A DNA stretch of 64,000 nucleotides, taken from Engraulis encrasicolus (Eukaryota > Chordata > Actinopteri > Clupeiformes > Engraulidae). The DNA lies in assembly GCF_034702125.1 (NCBI RefSeq), contig NC_085869.1, positions 16,521,544 to 16,585,543 on the forward strand. The letters run 5' to 3'. Below are positions 10,327 to 22,680 of the stretch, piece by piece. Under the pieces are notes generated by a model. The model ran no database searches. It worked only from the letters and a program-made list of their open reading frames with translations, and was not told the DNA's origin. A program made the translations under genes and the position numbers. Every line of letters begins with the position of its first letter. The stretch's first letter is position 1.

Positions 10327-12122
10327 AAAGCTGCGAGCAGCCTTGGCGGGCCCTCGCACCTACGGCCCAGGGGGCATGGCACATCGCCCTGCCCTAATAC
10401 ACCCCTACCTGTGAAAAACGGATGAAGTGTAACAATTTTCTGACAGGTATGAGGAAGGAAAAGGCGTCATTGTCTTAGCACTGCTATCTTGTCCACTTCC
10501 CCTGTTTGTATCCCTTTGCATTGCCTTTTCAATCATATAGACACATGCAAAATGTTTAATTTCCACATTTATAGCCATTCATTCGCCTATAACATGGTGA
10601 CACGGCACCTGGTAGCCACTGCAATCACGTATATGCCAGCTTCGGACAGGTCTCTGCAGGGGGTTATATTGAGTCTGACATTTTTGGATTTGTAAATGCA
10701 CCATACTGAACAACCATGCCATGTAAGTTTTACAAGCAGAAATGGGGACCTGGAAGTTCTTGTGGGAAGTCATGGGACAATGAGAATGTGTGTGAAAATT
10801 CACAAAAGATTCTTACTATGGGTTGCTGAGATATGACTTCACTTCCTGTTTGGGGTGCTAGGAGGATTTTGATTGGCTGTCATGGCCAAACCGTAAAAGA
10901 TGTAATAAAACCCTTTTACAAATCTCTTCAGAGTGCTCCTGAAATCTTATGTATCAAGTTTTGTGAAAATCAGACCAAATTTGAAGGATTAGGAGCACGT
11001 TATCGATTTTCACCAAATCCAAAATGGCGGACATTCTGAAAATGCGGGTATGATGTCATAGGGTTCGTTAGATTCGTCTTGGCCCAAGGATTTCAGCGCT
11101 ACCACCAGATTTAAAATTGAGCATGCGGTTCAAAAGTTACAGGCAGAAATGTAGATAAAGCTTTGGTCTGCTGTTGGGTGGTGACTTTGAACTTTGAACT
11201 GCTGGTGGCGCTAGAGTGTTTGAGCTAGCGACCTGATATTTCTTGTGGGGGGCCATGGGATCGTCAAGGATGTCTGTTACAATTTACAGATGGTTCTGAC
11301 CATGGGTTCCCAAGATATGACGTCACTTCCTGTATGGCGACTTAATCCAAAATGGCGGACATTCTATAATGGCGGATATGATGTCATAGGGTTCGATGGA
11401 TTCGTCTTGGCCCAAGGATTTCAACGGTACCACTAGATTTAAAATTGAGCGTGCGGTTCAAAAGTTACAGGCAGAAATGTAGCTAAATCTTTGACCAGCT
11501 GGTGGCGCTAGAGAGTTTGAGCTAGCGACTTGAATTTTTTTGTGGTGGGTCATGGTATAGATGGACATGTCTGTGACAATTTTCAGAAGATTGTGACAAT
11601 GGGTTCCCAAGATATGACTTCACTTCCTGTTTGGCAAGTTTTAGGCGACTTTGAGGCTATTTTTGATTGGCTGTCACGGCTAAACGATAAAAGATATCCA
11701 ATATTCCTTGAGACCCCATGTGTAGCTCAGTCCAGAGATACTATATACCAAGTTTCGGGCGAATTGGTCAAAAATTGCGGAAAAAATAGCATTTTTATTG
11801 ATTTTCACAAAATTCAAAATGGCGGGAAAACTATCCTGGCGGAAAATGACGTCATGGGGTGCGTTGGATTCGTCTCGGCCCAAGGATTCCAGGGATACCA
11901 GGTTTTTGAAAATTGGCCCAGCGGTTCAAAAGTTACAAGCAAAAATGTCCCTGAAATTTTGGCCTGCTGGTGGCGCTAGAGGGTTGGGAGTGAGGACCTA
12001 TCAATCCGGTTCTGAGTAGCGGCGCACATTTCCGACCACCGTGCCAAATTGCGTCCCACCAAATGCTTCTCAGACAAAATGGCGGACCCGAACAACGAGC
12101 AAAAAGAAGAAAAAAAATAATT
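10327..12122 (+). repeat. array unit 1 (1.80 kb)
   Basis: Short unit with three GGTGGCGCTAG motifs (near 11201, 11498 and 11963). It ends at GAAGAAAAAAAATAATT and abuts unit 2 without the GGGCCC tail. Confidence 0.85.
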
Positions 12123-14740
12123 AAAGCTGCGAGCAGCCTTGGCGGGCCCTCGCACCTACGGCCCAGGGGGCATGGCACATCGCCCTGCCCTAATACACCC
12201 CCACCTGTGAAAAACGGATGAAGTGTAACAATTTTCTGACAGGTATGAGGAAGGAGAAGGCGTCATTGTCTTAGCACTGCTATCTTGTCCAATTCCCCTC
12301 TCTGTATCCCTTTGCATTGCCATTTCAATCATATAGACACATGCAAAATGTTTTAATTTCCACATTTATAGCAATTCATTCGCCTAAAACATGGTGGCAC
12401 GGCACTTGGTAGCCACTGCAATCTCATATATGCCAGCTTCGGACAGCTCTCTGCAGGGGGTTCTATTGAGTCTGACATTTTTGGATTTGTAAATGCACCA
12501 TACTGAACAACCATGCCATGTAAGTTTTACAAGCAGAAATTGGGACCTGGAAGTTCTTGTGGGAAGTCATGGGACAATGAGAATGTGTGTGACAATTCAC
12601 AAAAGATTCTTACTATGGGTTGCTGAGATATGACTTCACTTCCTGTTTGGGGGTGTTAGGAGGATTTTGATTGGCTGTCCTGGCCAAACCGTAAAAGATG
12701 TAATAAAACCCTTTCACAAATCTCCTCAGAGTGCTCCTAAAATCATATGTATCAAGTTTTGAGAAAATCAGACCGAATTTGAAGGATTAGGACCACGTTA
12801 TCGATTTTCACCAAATCCAAAATGGCGGACATTCTGAAAATGCGGGTATGATGTCATGGGGTTCGTTGGATTCGTCTTGGCCCAAGGATTTCAACGCTGC
12901 CAGATTTACAATTGAGCGTGCGTTACAGGCAAAAGTTACAGGCAGAAATATAGCTAAAACGTTGGCCTGCTGGTTGGTGGTGACTTATAACTTTGAACTG
13001 CTGGTGGCGCTAGAGTGTTTGAGCTAGCAACCTGATAATTCTTGTGAGGGGTCATGGGATGGTCAAGAATGTCTGTTACGATTTACAGATGGTTCTGACC
13101 ATGGGTTCCCAAGATATGACGTCACTTCCTGGTTGGCAACTTAATCCAAAATGGCGGACATTCTATTATGGTGGATATGATGTCATAGGGTTCGTTGGAT
13201 TCGTATTGGCCCAAGGATTTCAACGCTACCACCGGATTTAAAATTGAGCATGCGGTTCAAAAGTTACAGGCAGAAATGTAGCTAAAATTTTCACCAGCTG
13301 GTGGCGCTAGAGAGTTTAAGCTAGCGACCCGATTTTTTTTGTGGTGGGTCATGGTATGTACAGAAATCTCTCTGACAATTTAGAGAACATTGTGACGATG
13401 GGTTCCCAAGATATAACTTCACTTCCTGTTTGGCGGGTTTTAGGCGACTTTTAGTCCGTTTTTGATTGGCTCTCACGGCTAAACGATAAATTATATCCAA
13501 TATTCTTTGGGACCCCATGTGTAGCTAAGTCCAGAGATACTATATACCAAGTTTCGGGCGAATTGGTCAAAAATTGCGGGAAAAATAGCATTTTTATTGA
13601 TTTTCACAAAATTCAAAATGGCGGGAAAACTATCCTAGCGGACAATGACGTCATAGGGTGCGTTGGATTCGTCTCGGCCCAAGGATTCCCGTCATACCAA
13701 GTACTTTAAAATTGGCCCAGCGGTTCAAAAGTTACAAGCAGAAATGTACCTGAAACTTTGGCCTGCTGGTGGCGCTAGAGGGTTGGGGGTGGGGACCTAA
13801 AAATTTGGTTCTGAGTAGCGGTCGGCATGTCCAACCACTTTGCAAAAGGGCGTACCACCAAATGCTTCTCAGACAAAATGCTAGACCAGAACAATGTGAA
13901 TATCCGATCAAATTTGAAGGATGAGGATAATTTTTATTGATTTTCACTAAATCCAAAATGACGGACATTCTGAAACTACGGATACGATGTCATATGGTGC
14001 GTTGGATTCGTCTTGGCCCAAGGATTTCAACGGAATCGCCAGATTGAAAATTGAGCGTGCGGTTCAAAAGTTAATGGCAGATATGTATGTAAAACTTTGA
14101 CCAGCTGGTGGCGCTAGAGAGTTTGAGCTAGCGACCTGAATTTTTTTGTGGTGGGTCATGGTATGGACAGAAATTTCTGTGACAATTTTGAGAACATTGT
14201 GGCGATGGGTTCCCAAGATATGACTTCACTTCCTGTTTGGCGAGTTTTAGGCGAGTTTTAGGCCGTTTTTGATTGGCTGTCACGGCTAAACGATAAAAGA
14301 TATCCAATATTCCTTGAGACCCTATGTGTAGCTCAGTCAAGAGGTACTTTATACCAAGTTTCGGGCGAATTGGTCAAAAATTGCGGGAAAAATAGCATTT
14401 TTATTGATTTTCACAAAATTCAAAATGGCGGGAAAACTATCCAGGCGGAAAATGACGTCATTGGGTGCGTTGGATTCGTCTCGGCCCAAGGATTCCAGGG
14501 ATACCAAGTTTTTGAAAATTGGCCCAGCGGTTCAAAAGTTACAAGCAGAAATGTTCCAGAAATTTTGACCTGCTGGTGGCGCTAGAGGGTTGGGAGTGAG
14601 GACCTATTAATCCGGTTCTGAGTAGCGGCGCACATTTCCGACCACCGTGCCGAATTGCGTCCCACCAAATGCTTCTCAGACAAAATGGCGGACCCGAACA
14701 ACGAGCAAAAAGAAGAAAAAAAATAATAATAATAATAATT
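12123..14740 (+). repeat. array unit 2 (2.62 kb)
   Basis: Five GGTGGCGCTAG motifs. It is almost identical to unit 4 along its length, including private variants such as GACCACGTTATCGATT and AAATATAGCTAAAACGTTGG. Confidence 0.88.
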
Positions 14741-17140
14741 AAAGCTGCGAGCAGCCTTGGCGGGCCCTCGCACCTACGGCCCAGGGGGCATGGCACATCG
14801 CCCTGCCCTAATACACCCCTACCTGTGAAAAACGGATGAAGTGTAACAATTTTCTGACAGGTATGAGGAAGGAGAAGGCGTCATTGTCTTAGCACTGCTA
14901 TCTTGTCCACTTCCCCTCTCTGTATCCCTTTGCATTGCCATTTCAATCATATAGACACATGCAAAATGTTTTAATTTCCACATTTATAGCAATTCATTCG
15001 CCTAAAACATGGTGGCACGGCACCTGGTAGCCACTGCAATCATATATATGCCAGCTTCGGACAGGTCTCTGCAGGGGGTTCTATTGAGTCTGACATTTTT
15101 GGATTTTTAAATGCACCATACTGAACAACCATGCCAAGTTTTACAAGCAGAAATGGGGACCTGGAAGTTCGTGTGGGAAGTTATGGGACAATGAGAATGT
15201 GTGTGACAATTCATAAAAGATTCTTACCATGGTTTGCTGAGATATGACTTCACTTCCTGTTTGGGGGTGTTAGGAGGATTTTGATTGGCTGTCATGACCA
15301 AACCGTACAAGATGTAATGAAACCCTTTTACAAATCTTTTCAGAGTGCTCCTGAAATCATATGTATCAAGTTTTGAGAAAATCAGACCAAATTTGAAGGA
15401 TTAGGAGCACATTTACAGATTTACATAATTTACAGATGTTTCTGACCATGGGTTCCCAAGATATGACGTCACTTCCTGTATAGCGACTTAATCCAAAATG
15501 GCGGACATTCTATAATGGCGGATATGATGTCATAGGGTTCGTTGGATTCGTATTGGCTCAAGGATTTCAACGCTACCCCTGGATTTAAAATTGAGCGTGC
15601 GGTTCAAAAGTTACAGCAATAAATGTAGCTAAAACTTTGACCTGCTGGTGGCGCTAGAGAGTTTGAGCTAGCGACCTGAATTTTTTTGTGGTCGGTCATG
15701 GTATTGACGGAAATGTCTGTGATAATTTACAGAACATTGTGACGATGGGTTCCCAAGATCTGACCTCACTTCCTGTTTGGCGAGTTTTAGGCGAGTTTTA
15801 GGCCATTTTTGATTGGCTGTCACGGCTAAACGATAAAAGATATCCAATATTCCTTGAGACCCTATGTGTAGCTCAGTCAAGAGATACTTTATACCAAGTT
15901 TCGGGCTAATTGGTCAAACATTGCGGGAAAAATAGCGTTTTTATTGATTTTCACAAAATTCAAAATGGCGGGAAAACTATCCTAGCGGACAATGACGTCA
16001 TAGGGTGCGTTGGATTCGTCTTGGCCCAAGGATTCCCGTGATACTAAGTACTTTAAAATTGGCCCAGCGGTTCAAAAGTTACAAGTAGAAATGTACCTGA
16101 AACTTTGGCCTGCTGGTGGCGCTAGAGGGTTGGGGGTGGGGACCTAAAAATTTGGTTCTGAGTAGCGGTCGGCATGTCCAACCACTTTGCAAAAGGGCGT
16201 ACCACCAAATGCTTCTCAGACGAAATGCTAGACCAGAACAATGTGAATATCCGATCAAATTTGAAGGATGAGGATCATTTTATTGATTTTCACTAAATCC
16301 AAAATGACGGACATTCTGAAACTACGGATACGATGTCATAGGGTGCGTTGGATTCGTCTTGGCCCAAGGATTTCAACGGTACCACCAGATTTAAAATTGA
16401 GCGTGCGGTTCAAAAGGTACTGGCAGATTTGTATGTAAAACTTTGACCAGCTGGTGGCGCTAGAGAGCTTGAGCTAGCGACCTGATTTTTTTTGTGGTGG
16501 GTCATGGTATGGACAGAAATGTCTGTGACAATTTAGAGAACATTGTGGCAATGGGTTCCCAAGATATGACTTCACTTCCTGTTTGGCGAGTTTTAGGCGA
16601 GTTTTAGGCCTTTTTTGATTGGCTGTCACGGCTAAACGATAAAAGATATCCAATATTCCTTGAGACCCTATGTGATGCTCAGTCAAGAGATACTTTATAC
16701 CAAGTTTCGGGTGAATTGGTCAAAAATTGCGGAAAAAATAGCGTTTTTATTGATTTTCACAAAATTCAAAATGGCGGGAAAACTATCCAGGCGGAAAATG
16801 ACGTCATTGGGTGCGTTGGATTCGTCTCGGCCCAAGGATTCCAGGGATACCACGTTTTTGAAAATTGGCCCAGCGGTTCAAAAGTTACAAGCAGAAATGT
16901 CCCTGAAATTTTGGCCTGCTGGTGGCGCTAGAGGGTTGGAGGTGGGGACCTATAAATTTGGCTCTGAGTAGCGGTCGCCATGTCCGACCACCGTGCCAAA
17001 GGCGTACCACCAAATGTTTCTCAGACAAAATGGCGGACCCGAACAACGAGCAAAAAGAAGAAGAAGAAGAAGCGAAATAATAATAATAATCCGAGCAAGA
17101 ACAATAGGGCCTCGCACCCTCCGGTGCTCGGGCCCTAATT
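14741..17140 (+). repeat. array unit 3 (2.40 kb, internal deletion)
   Basis: Four GGTGGCGCTAG motifs. It is colinear with units 5 and 6 but lacks roughly 270 bp at about 15412, where AGGATTAGGAGCAC jumps to ATTTACAGATTTAC. It ends with a complete GGGCCTCGCACCC...GGGCCCTAATT tail at 17107-17140. Confidence 0.85.
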
Positions 17141-19762
17141 AAAGCTGCGAGCAGCCTTGGCGGGCCCTCGCACCTACGGCCCAGGGGGCATGGCACATCG
17201 CCCTGCCCTAATACACCCCCACCTGTGAAAAACGGATGAAGTGTAACAATTTTCTGACAGGTATGAGGAAGGAGAAGGCGTCATTGTCTTAGCACTGCTA
17301 TCTTGTCCAATTCCCCTCTCTGTATCCCTTTGCATTGCCATTTCAATCATATAGACACATGCAAAATGTTTTAATTTCCACATTTATAGCAATTCATTCG
17401 CCTAAAACATGGTGGCACGGCACTTGGTAGCCACTGCAATCTCATATATGCCAGCTTCGGACAGCTCTCTGCAGGGGGTTCTATTGAGTCTGACATTTTT
17501 GGATTTGTAAATGCACCATACTGAACAACCATGCCATGTAAGTTTTACAAGCAGAAATTGGGACCTGGAAGTTCTTGTGGGAAGTCATGGGACAATGAGA
17601 ATGTGTGTGACAATTCACAAAAGATTCTTACTATGGGTTGCTGAGATATGACTTCACTTCCTGTTTGGGGGTGTTAGGAGGATTTTGATTGGCTGTCCTG
17701 GCCAAACCGTAAAAGATGTAATAAAACCCTTTCACAAATCTCCTCAGAGTGCTCCTAAAATCATATGTATCAAGTTTTGAGAAAATCAGACCGAATTTGA
17801 AGGATTAGGACCACGTTATCGATTTTCACCAAATCCAAAATGGCGGACATTCTGAAAATGCGGGTATGATGTCATGGGGTTCGTTGGATTCGTCTTGGCC
17901 CAAGGATTTCAACGCTACCACCAGATTTAAAATTGAGCGTGCGTTACAGGCAAAAGTTACAGGCAGAAATATAGCTAAAACGTTGGCCTGCTGGTTGGTG
18001 GTGACTTTTAACTTTGAACTGCTGGTGGCGCTAGAGTGTTTGAGCTAGCAACCTGATAATTCTTGTGGGGGGTCATGGGATGGTCAAGAATGTCTGTTAC
18101 GATTTACAGATGGTTCTGACCATGGGTTCCCAAGATATGACGTCACTTCCTGGTTGGCAACTTAATCCAAAATGGCGGACATTCTATTATGGTGGATATG
18201 ATGTCATAGGGTTCGTTGGATTCGTATTGGCCCAAGGATTTCAACGCTACCACCGGATTTAAAATTGAGCATGCGGTTCAAAAGTTACAGGCAGAAATGT
18301 AGCTAAAATTTTCACCAGCTGGTGGCGCTAGAGAGTTTAAGCTAGCGACCCGATTTTTTTTGTGGTGGGTCATGGTATGTACAGAAATCTCTCTGACAAT
18401 TTAGAGAACATTGTGACGATGGGTTCCCAAGATATAACTTCACTTCCTGTTTGGCGGGTTTTAGGCGACTTTTAGTCCGTTTTTGATTGGCTCTCACGGC
18501 TAAACGATAAATTATATCCAATATTCTTTGGGACCCCATGTGTAGCTAAGTCCAGAGATACTATATACCAAGTTTCGGGCGAATTGGTCAAAAATTGCGG
18601 GAAAAATAGCATTTTTATTGATTTTCACAAAATTCAAAATGGCGGGAAAACCATCCTAGCGGACAATGACGTCATGGGGTGCGTTGGATTCAGCTCAGCC
18701 CAAGGATTCCCGTGATACCAAGTACTTTAAAATTGGCCCAGCGGTTCAAAAGTTACAAGCAGAAATGTACCTGAAACTTTGGCCTGCTGGTGGCGCTAGA
18801 GGGTTGGGGGTGGGGACCTAAAAATTTGGTTCTGAGTAGCGGTCGGCATGTCCAACCACTTTGCAAAAGGGCGTACCACCAAATGCTTCTCAGACAAAAT
18901 GCTAGACCAGAACAATGTGAATATCCGATCAAATTTGAAGGATGAGGATAATTTTTATTGATTTTCACTAAATCCAAAATGACGGACATTCTGAAACTAC
19001 GGATACGATGTCATATGGTGCGTTGGATTCGTCTTGGCCCAAGGATTTCAACGGAATCGCCAGATTGAAAATTGAGCGTGCGGTTCAAAAGTTAATGGCA
19101 GATATGTATGTAAAACTTTGACCAGCTGGTGGCGCTAGAGAGTTTGAGCTAGCGACCTGAATTTTTTTGTGGTGGGTCATGGTATGGACAGAAATTTCTG
19201 TGACAATTTTGAGAACATTGTGGCGATGGGTTCCCAAGATATGACTTCACTTCCTGTTTGGCGAGTTTTAGGCGAGTTTTAGGCCGTTTTTGATTGGCTG
19301 TCACGGCTAAACGATAAAAGATATCCAATATTCCTTGAGACCCTATGTGTAGCTCAGTCAAGAGGTACTTTATACCAAGTTTCGGGCGAATTGGTCAAAA
19401 ATTGCGGGAAAAATAGCATTTTTATTGATTTTCACAAAATTCAAAATGGCGGGAAAAACTATCCAGGCGGAAAATGACGTCATTGGGTGCGTTGGATTCG
19501 TCTCGGCCCAAGGATTCCAGGGATACCAAGTTTTTGAAAATTGGCCCAGCGGTTCAAAAGTTACAAGCAGAAATGTTCCAGAAATTTTGACCTGCTGGTG
19601 GCGCTAGAGGGTTGGGAGTGAGGACCTATTAATCCGGTTCTGAGTAGCGGCGCACATTTCCGACCACCGTGCCGAATTGCGTCCCACCAAATGCTTCTCA
19701 GACAAAATGGCGGACCCGAACAACGAGCAAAAAGAAGAAAAAAAATAATAATAATAATAATT
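17141..19762 (+). repeat. array unit 4 (2.62 kb), near-identical to unit 2
   Basis: It lies 5018-5021 bp downstream of unit 2 with only scattered differences, for example near 12895 versus 17913 and 13667 versus 18690. This marks a recent duplication. Confidence 0.9.
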
Positions 19763-20104
19763 AAAGCTGCGAGCAGCCTTGGCGGGCCCTCGCACCTACG
19801 GCCCAGGGGTCGTGACATATCGCCCTGCTGTAATACACCTACACCTGTGAAAAATGAATCAAGCATAACAATGAGGTCGGTGAAGGTGTCATTGTAGTAG
19901 CACTGCTGTTGCTTCCTTCACTCGCAAAGTCCACACAATTGATAGGGATGGGACCTATTTAGTACACAACCTGATCAATGTCTTGCTATCTGGAAGTACA
20001 TACTCATTTTGTCTGTTGGTTTACACTCTCTCATGTGATGCGGTGTGCACTCCCACACACAAAGACACCCCCCCCTCCCCCTTACACACACACACACACT
20101 TGCT

Positions 20105-20204
<100 letters not shown>

Positions 20205-22525
20205 CCTCTGAACTTAAGCTCCAAATGTTGCTGAAATGTTGATTGCAGGGGGTTCTATTGAGTCTGACATTTTTGGATTTGTAAATGCGCCATACTGAAC
20301 AACCATGCCATGTAATTTTTACAAGCAGAAATGGGGACCTGAAAGTTCTTGTGGGAATTGCCAAGAATGTGTGTGACAATTTCCAAAAGATTCTTATTAT
20401 GGGTTGCTGAGATATGACTTCACTTCCTGTTTGGGGGTGTTAGGAGGATTTTGATTGGCTGTCACGGCCAAACCATAAAAGATGTAATAAAACCCTTTTA
20501 CAAATCTCTTCAGAGTGCTCCTGAAATCATATGTTTCAAGTTTTGTGAAAATCAGACCAAATTTGAAGGATTAGGAGCACGTTATTGATTTTCACCAAAT
20601 CCAAAATGGCGGACATTCCGAAAATGCGTTTATGATGTCATAGAGTTCGTTGGATTCGTCTTGGCCCAAGGATTTCAAAGCTACCACCAGATTTAAAATT
20701 GAGCGTGCGGTTCAAAAGTTACAGGCAGAAATGTAGCTAAAACTTTGGCCTGCTGTTGGGTGGTGACTTTGAACTTTGAACTGCTGGTGGCGCTAGAGTG
20801 TTTGAGCTAGCGACCTGATATTTCTTGTGGGGGGTCATGGGATGGTCAAGGATGTCTGTTACAATTTACAGATGGTTCTGACCATGGGTTCCCAAGATAT
20901 GACGTCACTTCCTGTATAGCGACTTAATCCAAAATGGCGGACATTCTATAATGGCGGATATGATGTCATAGGGTTCGTTGGATTCGTATTGGCCCAAGGA
21001 TTTCAACGCTACCCCTGGATTTAAAATTGAGCGTGCGGTTCAAAAGTTACAGCTAGAAATGTAGCTAAAACTTTGACCTGCTGGTGGCGCTAGAGAGTTT
21101 GAGCTAGCGACCTGAATTTTTTTGTGGTAGGTCATGGTATTGATGGAAATGTCTGTGATAATTTACAGAACATTGTGACGATGGGTTCCCAAGATCTGAC
21201 CTCACTTCCTGTTTGGCGAGTTTTAGGCGAGTTTTAGGCCATTTTTGATTGGCTGTCACGGCTAAACGATAAAAGATATCCAATATTCCTTGAGACCCTA
21301 TGTGTAGCTCAGTCAAGAGATACTTTATACCAAGTTTTAGACTAATTGGTCAAAAATTGCGGGAAAAATAGCGTTTTTATTGATTTTCACAAAATTCAAA
21401 ATGGCGGGAAAACTATCCTAGCGGACAATGACGTCATAGGGTGCGTTGGATTCGTCTTGGCCCAAGGATTCCCGTGATACTAAGTACTTTCAAATTGGCC
21501 CAGCGGTTCAAAAGTTACAAGCAGAAATATACCTGAAACTTTGGCCTGCTGGTGGCGCTAGAGGGTTGGGGGTGGGGACCTAAAAATTTGGTTCTGAGTA
21601 GCGGTCGGCATGTCCAACCACTTTGCATAAGGGCGTACCACCAAATGCTTCTCAGACGAAATGCTAGACCAGAACAATGTGAATATCCGATCAAATTTGA
21701 AGGATGAGGATCATTTTATTGATTTTCACTAAATCCAAAATGACGGACATTCTGAAACTACGGATACAATGTCATAGGGTGCGTTGGATTCGTCTTGGCC
21801 CAAGGATTTCAACGGTACCGCCAGATTGAAAATTGAGCGTGCGGTTCAAAAGGCACTGGTAGATTTGTATGTAAAACTTTGACCAGCTGGTGGCGCTAGA
21901 GAGCTTAAGCTAGCGACCTGATTTTTTTGTGGTGGGTCATGGTATGGACAGAAATGTCTGTGACAATTTAGAGAACATTGTGGCAATGGGTTCCCAAGAT
22001 ATGACTTCACTTCCTGTTTGGCGAGTTTTAGGCGAGTTTTAGGCCGTATTTGATTGGCTGTCACGGCTAAACGATAAAAGATATCCAATATTCCTTGAGA
22101 CCCTATGTGTAGCTCAGTCAAGAGATACTTTATACCAAGTCTCAGGCGAATTGGTCAAAAATTGCGGAAAAAATAGCGTTTATATTGATTTTCACAAAAT
22201 TCAAAATGGCGGGAAAACTATCCAGGCGGAAAATGACGTCATGGGGTGCGTTGGATTCGGCTCAGCCCAAGGATTCCAGGGACACCAAGTTTTTGAAAAT
22301 TGGCCCAGCGGTTCAAAAGTTACAAGCAGAAATGTTCCTGAAATTTTGGCCTGCTGGTGGCGCTAGAGGGTTGGGAGTGAGGACCTATCAATCCGGTTCT
22401 GAGTAGCGGCGCACATTTCCGACCACCGTGCCAAATTGCGTCCCACCAAATGCTTCTCAGACAAAATGGCGGACCCGAACAACGAGCAAAAAGAAGAAAA
22501 AAAATAATAATAATAATAATAATTT

Positions 22526-22678
22526 ATCGGAGAACAATAGGGCCTCGCGCCCTCCGGTGCTCGGGCCCTAATAATAATTTATCGGAGAACAATAGGGCCT
22601 CGCGCCCTACGGTGCTCGGGCCCTAATAATTTATCGGAGAACAATAGGGCCTCGCGCCCTACGGTGCTCGGGCCCTAA
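22526..22678 (+). repeat. three stacked 3'-end modules
   Basis: Three successive copies of TTATCGGAGAACAATAGGGC... ending CGGTGCTCGGGCCCTAA, about 58 bp apart, with (AAT)n between. Each could fold into a GC-rich hairpin. Confidence 0.88.
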
Positions 22679-22680
22679 TT

